A DNA stretch of 64,000 nucleotides from Solanum dulcamara (GCF_947179165.1 NC_077248.1:11063256-11127255); one strand, 5' to 3'. Positions 48,136 through 59,920 are shown, numbered from the stretch's first letter. Notes: generated by a model from the sequence alone, not told the origin. Made by a program: numbers and translations.

Positions 48136-48464
48136 GTGAGCCTCTGTAAACGTTCCTCCTCAACACTAATTGGGACACTTCCAGTGGTGATTTGCAGAGT
48201 CGAGAGAGCAATGGATGATTTCGGCGGCGCCTCCTCCTCCTCCGGTGGCTCAACGTCAGGCAACGGCTTGAACTGCGGAGAGGAAAAGAGAAGAGAGCTA
48301 TTGTGAACGCCAAAGTAGGATAGAACCTGAGTTACACAAGGCATTCCTCTGAGGATATGAACAAAGATATGGAAGAAGAAAGCTAGCCAGTCCAGTAGCG
48401 ATTTCCAAATTTGTAAAGTTCTCGTTGGCGCGTAGACTTGTGCTGCTTGAACCAGCTCTGGCTA
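48136..48464 (-). pseudogene. N-terminal fragment of a HAD / CTD-small-phosphatase-like gene
   Basis: The minus-strand frame reads ELVQAAQVYAPTRTLQIWKS, LLDWLAFFFHIFVHILRG, FKPLPDVEPPEEEEAPP and VEEERLQRLT. This resembles the N-terminal leader of plant SCP1-like HAD phosphatases (At1g29770 type) as I recall it: a hydrophobic segment, then an FKPLP box, just ahead of the VVLDLDETL catalytic motif. The catalytic motif is absent because the frame runs into the LINE 5' end near 48,135. The expected ATG-GCA is TAG-CCA at 48,464-48,459, so the start is lost too. It is a dead fragment of roughly 107 codons; the rest of the gene was not found at the other LINE end. The family call relies on memory and is moderate. 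Confidence 0.5.
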
Positions 48465-50906
48465 AAGACCGGTAAATAAGTAGATTTTGCCGGAGAGGAA
48501 ATTTATTTTTTTGTACAATAGGTAATACCAAAATTGGCCTTTGCAGTAGTAGCTGTTTGTTTACAGAGAACGGTAAACTTCCATTAGTAATTAGACTAAA
48601 ATCACTCAATTTAATTAATTCAAGATTAGATGTGTACAGTCAAATATCACAGGGACTAAAAGCGAAATTAGGCAATAATACAAAAACTAAAAACGTCATT
48701 TTCCCTATTATAAATATAACGATGATAAAAGAATACCAATATTATTTAAGGTCATAAAATTAGCGATCTCTTTCATACAATTAAAAATTTTAAAGATACA
48801 ATTTATAAGTTAGTCTAATAAAACAAGCATTTCCGACTCCTAGCAATTTTCAACATTTTTAATAATCTTTCTGAATAAACATATGAATTTCAAATGTCAT
48901 AAATGAATAGTTAAGTTATTAGATATATTTTAGAGCATCGTCAACAACTTAAATTTAACGGAAAATTATAATCTTTCTGTTCATTTTTAGTTGTAATGAT
49001 AAGATTTTGCATAACTATAAAAAAGGAATTAATTAGAAATGTAGTTTGACTACTTTATCTCTTAATAATTCTTTAATTTTTATGTATTACTTTATTGGGT
49101 AATTTCATAAATGATCATAAAACTATGGATTTTTTCCACCAAAGTCATATAACTATGTTTTCTAACATAAAAATTTCATTTTATTAACACAAAAGTCACA
49201 ATTACTTGACAAGCAATCATCCAATGAATGATAATTTTTACTTTGCATTTGCAGAAGGGGCAAAACTATTCACGTTTTGTCTGTCAAGCTTTTTAAATTA
49301 TCTTATTTTGAATTATTATTTTTATCAGAAGTGTTATTTAAAAAAAAATATTTGTGAAAAATAATAATTTGTAGTTGTCCAATCAATTTGAAAAATATTT
49401 TCATCAATATTATAATAGCAATTTGCGCTTGACAAGAATTCTTAAAGTGCTTCTATTGGAAAGTTACTTTTTGTTTTTTGGCTTTTCACTTTGTGCTACA
49501 ATTATTATTTAATGAGGAACTTTAGAAAATAGCAAATATTTAAAATAATTAAGTTTTTTAACTACAAGTTTACTTAATTATATTTCATAACTATAATTCT
49601 AATTTTATGTTAATTTTCATTTGTATATCTTGCTGCATTATATAAATTGGACTTTGCCGTTTATATATCTCGTTGTATTATACAAATCGAATTTTCAAAG
49701 AGATTGTATATATAAATTCAAATTTGCTTAAAAATTTGTATATAAGCCCTAAATTTGCTTGGTATACAAATACAAACCTTTAAAGCTTTGTATATAAATC
49801 TCTACAGATTTGTATATGAGCCTTAAAATATAAAATACACAAAAAAATATAAATCTGCTTTAAAGATTTGTATATAAATTCCTAAATTCGCTTTCAAATT
49901 TGTATATGAGCCTCCGAATTTATATAATAGAAAATTTCATTAAACAGTAGCCACAATTCATAATTATGTGAAACTATAACTATATTAAATAATACACTAG
50001 TAATGCTATTTCTCCTTTTGTATATCTTATGATATATTTCCAAATGCATTAGCCTAAGAGGTTGTACATTTTACGAGGTGGATGCATGTGGATGTATTAT
50101 TAACAAACATTCATCAAAATTTCAGCACGTTTATCGCCAGACAGAGCAAGAATCTTGCAGAACATAGCAATAATTTATGTATACTAAAATTTTAAAAAAT
50201 TAAAAGTTAGAGGAAAAAGAAAAGAAGATTAGCGTATCTGTGAAACAGAAATTAAATATAATAGATTTGCAGACATTTAGAAATTAATTAAAGAAACACC
50301 AACAATTTGCTTCATGTAATTAGATGCCACAATTAATTAAGAACTTAGACGAATTAGCTCATAGTAAAGAATTAACTGAGCTCATAGATTAGGTGAACTT
50401 AAAGATATATTAAATTAGTTAGAGAAGTAGTTTTCATGATTCATTAGAGAAAGTCAAATAAAATCAACTAAATCACATCTATTATATTGTTCATTGTTCA
50501 TTGTGCTACTAGTTTTTGACCTGCTTCTGTTTTGCTTTATTTAATATTATTAATAATCCTCTGTTTGTTTGTTTGTTTAATTGAGTAATAGCTTTCTTTT
50601 TGCAAAAAGCAGAAATCGAATCAAGATTTCAAATTTATGGTTTTTTAATTTTAGAATATCAATTTTTAATGCTAGTAATTAGGTTCTAAATATATATATT
50701 AAAAAGTTTCTTAATAAAAATATACAGTTTGAGTCAAAGTTATTGAATTCTGTGTCTTTCGGCAAAAAGGAGCAAGTTTAGTTACCTACTCAAATATCTT
50801 TCAAATTCAACAACTAAAATTCCCTTGTGCTGCTTTTCTCCATAGTATTATAAGCACTTACAGACTTATAAGAAGATAAATCAAAGAGGTTATTTGAGAG
50901 AAGAAT
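48465..50906. other. Intergenic AT-rich DNA upstream of the TBL gene
   Basis: No gene. 48,625-48,715 resembles one arm of the foldback element at 60,398-60,624 (TCAAATATCACAGGGACTAA and TTAGGCAATAATAC). 48,970-49,080 is MITE-like (TTCTGTTCATTTTTAGTTGT) without a partner end. 49,620-49,930 repeats TTTGTATATAA/GAG phrases many times. Confidence 0.5.
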
Positions 50907-53408
50907 ATGGCAGAAAAAGTAGTGCATAAATCATGGATAATTCAGTATAATTTGCATTCTATTTTAGGATTCCTCCTCTTGTTCTTCCTTTTTGTGTCTT
51001 TTTATCTCATAGAGGATAATAGTGATGGTGCTAGTTTTCTAGCAAACAAGTCTACAACGAAAAATTCATCTCCAAAATGTGATTTGTTTTCTGGAAGTTG
51101 GATTTTTGATAATGTGTCATATCCTCTTTACAAAGAACAACAATGTTCTTTCATGCCTGATGATTTTGCTTGTCACAAATTTGGAAGAAAAGACTCAAAA
51201 TATCATTATTGGAGATGGCAACCTTATGATTGTGATCTTCCAAGGTACTAAACTCAAAAACTTCTCTTTGATTTCCTCTTTTTTGTTTTGTTGAATTTCA
51301 TTTTCGGAAACAGTCTCTCTACCCTTTCAAGTAAGGTCTACATACACTGAACCCTTCCTACACTCGACTTGTGGACTGCACTGAATATATGTTACCTCGC
51401 AAGGTAGGAATAACTGATAAGGTCTATGTACACTCTATTCTCCCCAGATTCAACTTATGATACTACATTGGATATGTTGTTGTTTTTGTTTGTTGAATTT
51501 TATTTTTAAATATGTGAGTTGTAAGAGTGTAGGTTTAATGCCAAGGGACTATTGGAGAAGCTAAAAGGAAAGAGGGTATTGTTTGTTGGGGATTCATTGA
51601 ACAAGAACCAATGGGCTTCTATGGTATGCTTAATTGAATCCTCTGGAATTCCATCTCTCAAGCCACCTATATGGAAAGGCAACTTAATAACCTTTGAGGT
51701 CAAGGTAATTACACTACAGTTCTTTATCCTCTGGAATTCCATCTTAACCATTTTATTGCGGGTACCTCCTACCTCCTAGCGAAGCTTGGTATAAAGTAAT
51801 TCTACCCTAAGTCGATGGAACTAAAAATTCACAAAGCATGTTTTGTTTTGCTTGGATTAGAACCATGAATTTACCAATCATTTTTTGGTCTGCTCAAATT
51901 TGAATCATGGTTTGATCTCACTTTATTTACTGCTAGATCATACTAGGCTCACAAAATGATTAGCCTTTTCATCACACTTTACCATATTTATTTGTTTCGT
52001 TTATTAAAATGGCATTTTACATGAAAATGGTGCACTTTGAAAGAAACAAACCAAATCCACAAATTTGTCAACGTTACCTAACTCAAATGGCAAATATTGT
52101 ATTATCTGTCTGTTGTTAGAGTTTGTTAGAGATGTCTTTGCTAAAATTGCATAATTGTTAGGTGGTTTAATCAATTCAAATAGATAAAATTATTATTCCC
52201 AAAGAAAAATTCTTGCAATCTGTGGTATAAAGTATAAACCAAGACAGAGACATTTATGTGGCTATAAATCATTCCACTATCGGTAAAAGGAGAAGTATAC
52301 AGTTAATAAAAAAAGTATATCATTGTTTTTGCGACAGGCTAAATTGAGTCTGAGCAAGTGGTTAACATCAACTAGCAGAGACTTTCCTCATTCAAGAGAA
52401 ATATTTCTTCAGTCATGAGGCTAAAGTTTTTCATTTTCTTAACATGATTAAGGAATACAATGCAACAATTGATTTCTACTGGTCACCGTTGCTAGTAGAA
52501 TCCAATTGCGATGATCCGGTGAAGCACCGTGTCCGTGATCGAATTATCAGAGTTGAGGCAATTGAAAAACATGCTAGGCATTGGATTGATGCAGACATTC
52601 TCATCTTTGATTCCTTCACCTGGTGGCTTGAATCCCATATGACACTTCAGTAAGTCTGTTTCACACCAAAATAATTCACATTCTACGTGAAGCATTTCCT
52701 ATTTGGATTTAAGTTATATATACTGACGCAGGTTAACTTATAAGTAACATGATTGTTTATCTCATAGTTCCATGCCAACTTTACACAGGTGGGGATCTTT
52801 TAATAGCTCCGATGCAATCTACAAGAAGGTTGGAATGAAGCTGCGCCGTTATGAGATGGCCTTAAGAACATGGTCAGATTGGTTGGAGTTTCAAATTGAT
52901 AGAAAAAGAACAAGATTGTTCTTCATGAGCCTCTCTTCATCTCACAAAAAGTAGGACGACGACTATGTTGTTTGTTTGTCCATATAAACCTAAGTTCTTG
53001 TATAAACAACGAATGACTAATCCTTTTTGTTACATATGCAGTGGTACAGATTGGGGCATGGGAAATGATCAAAATTGCTACGGCGAAACAGAACCAATAC
53101 CAAGGAAAGAGTATTGGGGGAGTGAAAGTGATAGAAATATGATGGAAATAGCAGAGGCCTCTGTAAATGGGCTGAAGAGAAAGGGATTAGACATACAATA
53201 TCTCAACATAACACAACTCTCCGAGTATAGAAAAGACGGACATCCATCAGTTTACAAGAGGAATTGGGTTGCTCCAACAAAAGAACAACTGTTAAATCCA
53301 AGGAAAAATGCAGATTGCGTACATTGGTGCCTTCCTGGTGTGCCTGATGTTTGGAATCAGATTCTTAATGCCTATATCATGGATTCGTCAAGAGAATTAA
53401 ACGAATAG
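50907..53408 (+). CDS. TBL (trichome birefringence-like, DUF231) polysaccharide O-acetyltransferase, five exons
   Basis: Joining 50,907-51,244, 51,533-51,704, 52,453-52,649, 52,789-52,950 and 53,042-53,408 gives a continuous 411-residue protein; all introns have GT/AG ends. TBL proteins are Golgi type II membrane enzymes that transfer acetyl groups to cell-wall polysaccharides such as xylan. A short basic cytosolic tail is followed by a membrane helix (about 17-36). The TBL domain starts at C58 (CDLFSGSWIFDNVSYPLY) and has CHKFGRKD and WRWQPYDCDLPRF. The GDS motif (GDSLNKNQW, 132-140) gives the catalytic Ser134, and DCVHWCLPGVPD (from 381) gives the DxxH Asp/His pair. WWLESHM, WSDWLEFQIDR and FFMSLS-SHKNGTDWG are family landmarks. 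Its length is normal for the family and no lesions are seen. The sequence looks closest to the xylan-acetylating TBL28-35 group, but that subgroup call is tentative. Intron 1 holds two decayed SINE tails. Confidence 0.93.
51303..51495 (+). mobile_element. Two decayed SINE / LINE-tail copies in TBL intron 1
   Basis: GGAAACAGTCTCTCTACCCT, AAGGTCTACATACACTGAAC and then again CAAGGTAGGAATAAC, AAGGTCTATGTACACTCTAT, TCTCCCCAGATT and a TTGTTGTTTTTGTTTGTTG tail. These are two head-to-tail degraded copies of the TTG-tailed family, both on the plus strand, the first lacking a clear tail. Confidence 0.65.
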
Positions 53409-54505
53409 AGATTTTTTTCTATATGAAAAAAAAATTAATACTGAAATTGTAATGACATTTTTTTTGTGTGTGTGCATAGAAGCCTTGAAATGTATGAAGT
53501 AGTTCAACAAGATTTACTTATATTGTTGTACACATTGAGAAGCAGTTGATTTTTCAACTTAGTTTTAGAATTTGGAAATTAGTCTCAATCTAAATGTATA
53601 AAATTATTAGAGAATCCCAACTGCCTAAAAAGTTTGTACATTCACCAACTGTCCCAAAATTGATTAATTTTACCTTCTTTATTCATATCTTTGGTGGAGA
53701 AAGGGCCCTGTTAAGCCATTGAAAGTGCGATAGTAGTGCATAACTTCTTCAGATATAAAGTAGAAGTTGAAAGAACGAGTAGTTGACGTCTTGCAAGAAA
53801 GTTAAAAAAGATTTGATAAAGAACAAAGTGGAGTTTGTGAAGAAATCCTTTAGAAAATCAACCCTACCAAACTTGAATTTCCTCATCTACTTACATGCAT
53901 GTTTGAATCAAGCAATTTTAAAAGATCGAGCTCGAACTAATAGCAAGAATTAAGCAAATGAGAAATCAGCAATGCATACCAAATTCAAGCCATCATCTTT
54001 CCACTCAAATGACTATACTTCTAAGGGTTGGTTATTTGTTATCATTAAAATCAATTTGTTGGAGTCCTCACTCAGCAATGCGAGTTTATAGATAATAAGT
54101 TGCAAAGTTATAAAAAAAAATATGGCTGGCTTGTAGTCTCAAACATAAACTTAGTAGATTTATACATAAATTTGCTATGGAGCAGATTATTTGAGTTGTC
54201 ATAAACTTAGTAGATTGACAATTAAGTATGGGTAAATGTTTGATCTTAAAATTAGGGAAAGTATAAAATGTAATGAAGGGATGACAAGTATAAATTATAA
54301 TAATCCTACATTCATTTGATTATACTCCGTTTGAAGTTACTTGATATAGATTAGCATATCATATTTGACATATTACTTCTATAATTAGACGCTACTTATA
54401 TTTTTAATCTAAAGCATAAGTTACATAAATAAACTATATATTCAAATTAAAATTATATTATATTTCTTTTATCCTCAAAAACTATTTTTTCTACGATAAA
54501 AATAG
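53409..54505. other. Convergent intergenic region between TBL and the BZR1-like gene
   Basis: The first 150 bases are the TBL 3' UTR (T-rich, with TTTTTTTTGTGTGTG). The rest shows no gene or repeat that I recognise. The two genes face each other. Confidence 0.55.
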
Positions 54506-55428
54506 TTAGGAAGAGAGTGATAGAGTCAAATTGACGTCAGACACTTCAGCAGATGGCGTAAGGGGGGCTTCTGGTCGATCTTTCTCAATTTCCGCCTTAT
54601 TCATGTCAATATCACACTTACAATAGTATTCTCCATCTTTGATTTGATCTTCCCAATTACAGTAGTCTCTATCTTTAATTTGATCTTCCATAAAAATTTG
54701 AGCGGAGTCTACATCAATCAATCTTGGCATGTCTTTTACCGGATCCTACGAAGTTTTAAATACAGAGTCGTCAAGATATTCTAACACAAAATAAGTCTCA
54801 TATAACAAAATAGTTGACTGTCCTTAAAACTGAAAATTTTCAAACATCAAACCCAACCAAAGTTTTGATTATTATATTGTAGCATGTGTTAAAAATGGAC
54901 TCAAAAGCTTAGAGATATGTTTGAGAAATCGAAAAATGTCATTATTTTTTATCTATCATTCTAACATGATTTCTCTTATGTAAAAGGTAAAAATAAAATC
55001 ATGATAAATTACATTTACACCAAAAAAATGAGAAGTGTCAAACGTTTTCATTTTCAAATTAAGCAAAACATTGATGAATAAAGAGAAGAAACCGTGCATA
55101 GAAGAGTGTTGATCGTCACCTTCCTGTAAATGGTGCCATCTTCTTCAACGTGCCATCCAGCTTCCTTACATAGAGCCATGAGAAGATCATTGGTGTCCGC
55201 ATGCTTTGGAAGTTTGTAGTTTCCATGAGCTCGGAGTCCAGCAAAGATTTTGTGTGCTATTCTTCGGCGTTTTTGCTCCCTTTGCTTATTTTTCTGTCGC
55301 TCTCTATCAGAAGGATAACGGAACCTAGTCACCACACTGCCATCTTTCGCAGTTCTTTGAACCAACCACGGCCCTCTGCTGGTTTTTATGCATCCTCTAA
55401 CCCCATTAATTTTCTTATCTTCCACCAT
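54506..55428 (-). CDS. Short BES1/BZR1-like DNA-binding protein with C-terminal EAR motif, two exons
   Basis: Exon 1 is 55,428-55,120 (103 codons) and exon 2 is 54,745-54,506. The donor is AGGAAG|GTGACG and the acceptor CGTAG|GATCCG, both in phase 0; total 182 residues. Residues 36-103 match the BES1/BZR1 N-terminal DNA-binding domain: [60 protein letters not shown], then RK. The intron falls right after YRK, the usual position in BZR1 genes. Normal family members continue for 200 or more residues with Ser-rich GSK3 sites and a PEST region. Here exon 2 has only 79 residues, with a 36-bp tandem duplication (EDQIKDRDY and EDQIKDGEY) and the end NLTLSLSS, an LxLxL EAR repression motif. A GTG 21 bases upstream is not a valid plant start; the ATG at 55,428 is used. 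It would act in the nucleus as a repressor on BR-response or E-box-like sites (inference). The stop after the EAR motif looks natural. A BAM7/8 relative is less likely because of the YRK end. Confidence 0.78.
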
Positions 55429-55449
55429 TGTTATGAGTTTTGCTTCCAC

Positions 55450-56432
55450 TTTCAGTTTGTTTTATTTTTTTGGTTCTTTTCTATAGTTATAGCTAAGTAG
55501 TAATTTATAGTAGAAATCGACAATATGTAGACAAATTAGGAGTACAAAAAAGAGGACAGCATATATTCCTCCAGTTTGGTGTGAGTACTATGTTCAGTAC
55601 TTAAGTCCTTTTCTTTTTTTAATTTCAAAATATTTTATACAAATTAAACATTAGTGTATGAGCAAACCAGATAAATTTACTTAGGTGAGTTTATTCATTT
55701 AGTCTTTTAAGAGTTCTCATGAACATTGACAAGTTTTAAATACAATTATTGTTTCTTCATTAAATTACTACAAATCACAATAATTAATAATTAAGATATT
55801 TAAGAAAAAACATGAACACATTATTACAATCAAAGATAAGCTCGTTCAAATCTCAAAAATTGAACAGTGTTATATGATAGAGTACTACAAGTCATAATAT
55901 TAATTAATAATTTAACATATTTAAAAGGCATATAAAAAACTCGTAATCAAAAATTAACTCGTTTGAATCTCAAAAATTAAAAAATGACGTATAAATTAGG
56001 ACTGGGAGAGTAATTAGCTAAGGTAGAGTAATTTTTTCTATTTTCTTTTTGAATAGTAAAGCTAGTGGAGACAGAAAAAGCAAATAGTTGTATAATTGGA
56101 TAATAAAACAAAATAAAAATAAAAAAGCATGGCAAAATTGGCAGTGGGAGATATTGCATGCAGATTTATGCTTTTTCAGCGCTAGCAGGTACTATATTCG
56201 TTGTTGTCTAGACATTAATTTCAGGTGAAAGTACAATATTATTTTTTGAAATTTTGATCTTCTGCTCCATTTTTGTCTAAATGGTCACATATATATGGGG
56301 AATCAAAGAATAAATATAGTACACTATATAACCTTCTTTATGTCTTCTGATTTCCCAGACAAAAAGTAATCTCTTATTATCATAAACTGTAAGTTTGGAT
56401 CTTTATATGCAACAGTAGTATATATTTTTAAT
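55450..56432. other. Upstream region of the BZR1-like gene
   Basis: AT-rich with no gene. It includes the presumed promoter. I could not single out a TATA box with confidence. Confidence 0.45.
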
Positions 56433-56697
56433 AGAGCCAGGATTTTTATTAAGGGGTGTCAAAATATAAAATACAAAAATATATATATTATTAAGGATAG
56501 AACGCACAACCTTAAGCAGTTTTTGCAACCCCTTAACCACTATATTAAAATTTAAACTAATGTTAAAGGGGTGTCAATACTTTTATATATATATATATAT
56601 ACTCATTAAACTAAATTTTGACCTATATATACAATGTAATTTTTAGACGAAGGGGTGTCGCTTGACACCGTTGCCCAAGGGTGGCTCCGCCCCTCTT
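56433..56697. repeat. Interspersed repeat with GAGCCA / TGGCTC ends
   Basis: It starts GAGCCAGGATTTTTATTAAG and GGGTGTCAA, and ends GGGGTGTCGCTTGACACC, then GGGTGGCTCCGCCCCT. The ends are partial inverted repeats. The inner AAGGGGTGTCAATAC and CCTTAACCACTATA blocks are a pattern I recognise from many Solanaceae loci. A TA run sits at 56,586-56,602. Confidence 0.6.
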
Positions 56698-57120
56698 GGG
56701 GAGGTCTATTAGAGGTAGGAAGCACACCTATTAGGATTTGTTTTATACTTCTCGAGACCTCTAATTGATTGATTAGTATGGAGAAATCATATTTATTCCA
56801 TCATGGCCCAGGATGGTAGTACAATTCATACTCAATAATAACAAAACTAGTGCCTACGTACTCTTATTAAGAGAAAATATTTTTTAATGTATATGCAGTA
56901 GATGTTGTATCCGTTTTGATTTATTTGTTTATTTACTTTTTCATATTTCAAACTCTTTTAATGAAAATTTTGATTCTATCGCTGAATAAAATATAAAAAT
57001 AGGAATATGTTTATACTAAGTTTAAATGTAATGCAAGAACTAATAGACCGAGGCAGTAAAAGCCCACAACCGTCCCATCTCATTTGCCATCCCTAAGGAA
57101 GTCATAGTCAAATAATACCT

Positions 57121-57554
57121 AAGGGATCGTTTGGTGTAGTGAATAAGGCAAAATAGTTTTTGGATAAATTTTTAGTAACCCTCAATTGTTTGTTTGGTTA
57201 CAAAGTGTGGAATAACTTATCCCAGGATTAATAATTATGACTGAAATAAGTTATTTTTTCTATGAGTGGTATAGTAATCCCGATATAAGTTATTCCGCGA
57301 TTAAGTAGATAAATGACAAAAATATCCCTTTAAACCCTTTTTACACATCACTTTTCACATTCATAAAGGATATTTTTGTAAACAAATAATTTATTCTTAA
57401 AATTTATATAATGCATATTGTTTTGAATGCAACAAACCAAACACTCAATTAAAAATAATCTCATCACAATTTATCCCATCATAACTAATTCCATCACGAC
57501 TTATTCCGTCATAACTAATTCCATCATAACTTATATTCAAACCAAACGACACCT
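57121..57554. mobile_element. Non-autonomous DNA element (hAT/PIF-like MITE), copy A
   Basis: Left end GGGATCGTTTGGTGTAG, right end AAACCAAACGACACCT: inverted ends of about 14 bp. It contains repeated TTATCCCATCATAACTAATT blocks. No coding region. The superfamily is uncertain. Confidence 0.65.
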
Positions 57555-57555
57555 A

Positions 57556-58436
57556 AGTTATGATAGTATTAGTTATGATGGGATAAATTGCTAGGATTAT
57601 TTCTTATTAATTGTTTGGTTTGTTGTGTTCAAAATAATATGCATTGCATAAATTTTAAGAATAAGTTATTTGTTTACAAAAATACCTTTCACTTTATTTA
57701 GTTTTTTTGTATTTTCTTTGCTAGCTTAGTTATTCATTCTTAAAAATAAATTTTTTATCTTATTTAGTTTAAATATTTTTGTGTGTGCATTCCCATGATG
57801 GTGCCATATGTATGTAAAATAAAATATTCAGCTTATTTAATTTAAAAATAGAATTCTCATCTTAAACTTGTTAAAGTAAAAGAGGATTTATTATTTATAT
57901 CATTTCATTTAAGCACATGTCACTCTTAAATTGTAAATACTAAAGTTTTCATTTTAGTTGATATATTAATTATAAGCTTTCAAGTGACTAAAAAAATATT
58001 TAATTAAAAATATGTAATTTAGTAGTAGAGAAATCAAAATATAAATAAACATAAGAATTAGTCAAATAAAAATTATATTTGTATAGTCTAATTTTTAATT
58101 AAAAAAATAAAGAATTATCGTAAAAATAAGGAGTAGTGAAGATTGTAAATTTTATTATACATGGTATTAAAAATAATGTGAATATACATGGATGTGAAAA
58201 ATGATATATAAAAAGGATTTAAAGGGATATTTTGTCACTTTCTCTACTCTATTCCGAGATAAGTTATCCCGAGATTATTATGTCACCCAAGAGGAGGGAT
58301 AACTTATACTGGTACTAATTATTAATCTCGAAATAAGTTATTCTGGACTTGCCAATCAAACGACAAATTAAGTGGCACTATAATTTAATCACGAGACTAT
58401 TTGATGTTATACTATACTTCACACCAAACGACCCCT
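57556..58436. mobile_element. Related MITE, copy B, inverted, with an internal insertion
   Basis: Its left part (TTAGTTATGATGGGATAAATTG and on to ACAAAAATACCTTTCAC) is the reverse complement of copy A's right part. It ends CACACCAAACGACCCCT at 58,436. The sequence at about 57,691-58,188 has no counterpart in copy A, so something of roughly 500 bp inserted there. The left tip is missing, as if copy A landed in it. Confidence 0.6.
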
Positions 58437-58439
58437 AAA

Positions 58440-59298
58440 AATCTCTTTTCCAAAACTCAGAAAAGAAGTAAGAATTATTTGAAATTTAAGGTTGTGGTTA
58501 AATTTAAAACCTTACTTTTTATTTTCTACTCGGTGTTCAGAGTTCGCACTGGAGCTCCAATTAAATTTGAATCGCGCACACTGCAGAGCCTATTCAAGGG
58601 TGGCGCTTTCAACAGGATTTTTTTTCATATCCAAAACTTAAATCCGAGATATCTAATTAAATATGAAGCAGTTCCACCACTGCACCACAATCATGATATT
58701 AAATTTAAAAACTAAAAGATAATGAAATATACTCCCTTTTCAATATCCCACTGTTGCTTTTAGAGATTTGCTGTTTTGACTAGTTTATGAAAAAGATATA
58801 AAACAAAAACGAAACCAAAAAAAATAATCTGATTTCTGAAGAAAGACTGGAGAGAAAATAAGTTATTAAACTTTCTATTGGATCTCACAAAAGTAACCCT
58901 TTTGATGAAAGAATCTTCTCTACTTTCTCTTGATTTCTCTTTAACCAAACAAGGGAAAAGCTACTCTCTCTTTCTTATCATTTCTTCTTATTTATGTTAA
59001 TTCTAAATTCCTTTTGTTTTACTCTCTTACTTGCTTTGTTCTCAAGTTACGCTTTGTCTATTTAGCAATAACTAATTTTAAGAAAATATGATCGTGTCCT
59101 ATTATCATAATGTATTATGTGTCCAAAATAAATAACCTATGCCTTATTCCTTACTATTACAACAATAATTTCTATCGGAATCTGAGGAGGATAAAGTATA
59201 CGTACCTTATCCCTATTTTGTGTCACAACCACTCATTAATTAATTATTTTATAGACAAAATATGCTCTTATTTTAGTCGTTTTGATGTTTCTTTCTGA
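58440..59298. other. Intergenic DNA
   Basis: No gene recognised. The open frame at 58,401-58,715 crosses a MITE end and is not considered real. Confidence 0.5.
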
Positions 59299-59480
59299 AA
59301 CAACAACAACCCAGTGAAATTCCACAATGTGGGGTCTGGGGAGGGTAAAGTGTACGCAGACCTTACTCCTATCAAGGTAGGACGACTTTTTTCGAAAGAA
59401 CCTCGGCTCAATGAAAGCATAAAAATAGGTCAGATAAGGCTAAAAAGTTCTAAGCGATATGGGAAAGAAAATAACGAAAG
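59299..59480 (-). mobile_element. 5'-truncated RTE-LINE copy (3' UTR only)
   Basis: A CAACAACAACCCAGTG start (TTG tail on the minus strand), then GGGGTCTGGGGAGGGTAAAG and TGTACGCAGACCTTACTCC, and continuing through GCATAAAAATAGGTCAGATA to GATATGGGAAAGAAAATAAC. It matches the tail of the LINE at 41,307-41,478 plus 44,889-44,905 without interruption, then stops. Confidence 0.85.
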
Positions 59481-59920
59481 AGCTATTTTATAAAAGAGCT
59501 AAAATAAATTTATACGTTTTTCTTTGAGATCTAGAAAACAGAAGGCAAATGTTTATATAAATGAAAAAATAATTCTTGCTTGTCAGAGTCAAAACTCTTA
59601 TAAGCATTCCCAAAAGCGTTTAGAGAAGTCACATGAATTCCCTCTCAACTTCTTGTAGGTAAAAATTGTTTTAGAGAAATGTTTACTTTGAGAAGTGAAA
59701 GACTCCCAACGTAAAGAAATGTCACATGCTAAGTCAAGCTTAGCTTACAAATGAAATAATTAGGGTAACTTATACGAATCACACTATTTTAAGAGATAAT
59801 TATTTAAACTCACGCTAGTTTTCAATATTGTGTTCTTTATCATATTTTGGATCTCGAATACATGTATTCTAGATATACATCAGTTAGTGTTTCTAATTAA
59901 GGGATATATTTGAAAGTCAT

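Noticed and set aside
48122..48313. Arg-rich open frame on the minus strand
   Set aside because: It overlaps the HAD-like fragment in another frame and has no family features.
55428..55449. Longer BZR1-like N-terminus starting at GTG 55,449
   Set aside because: GTG is not a normal plant start codon; the in-frame ATG at 55,428 is used.
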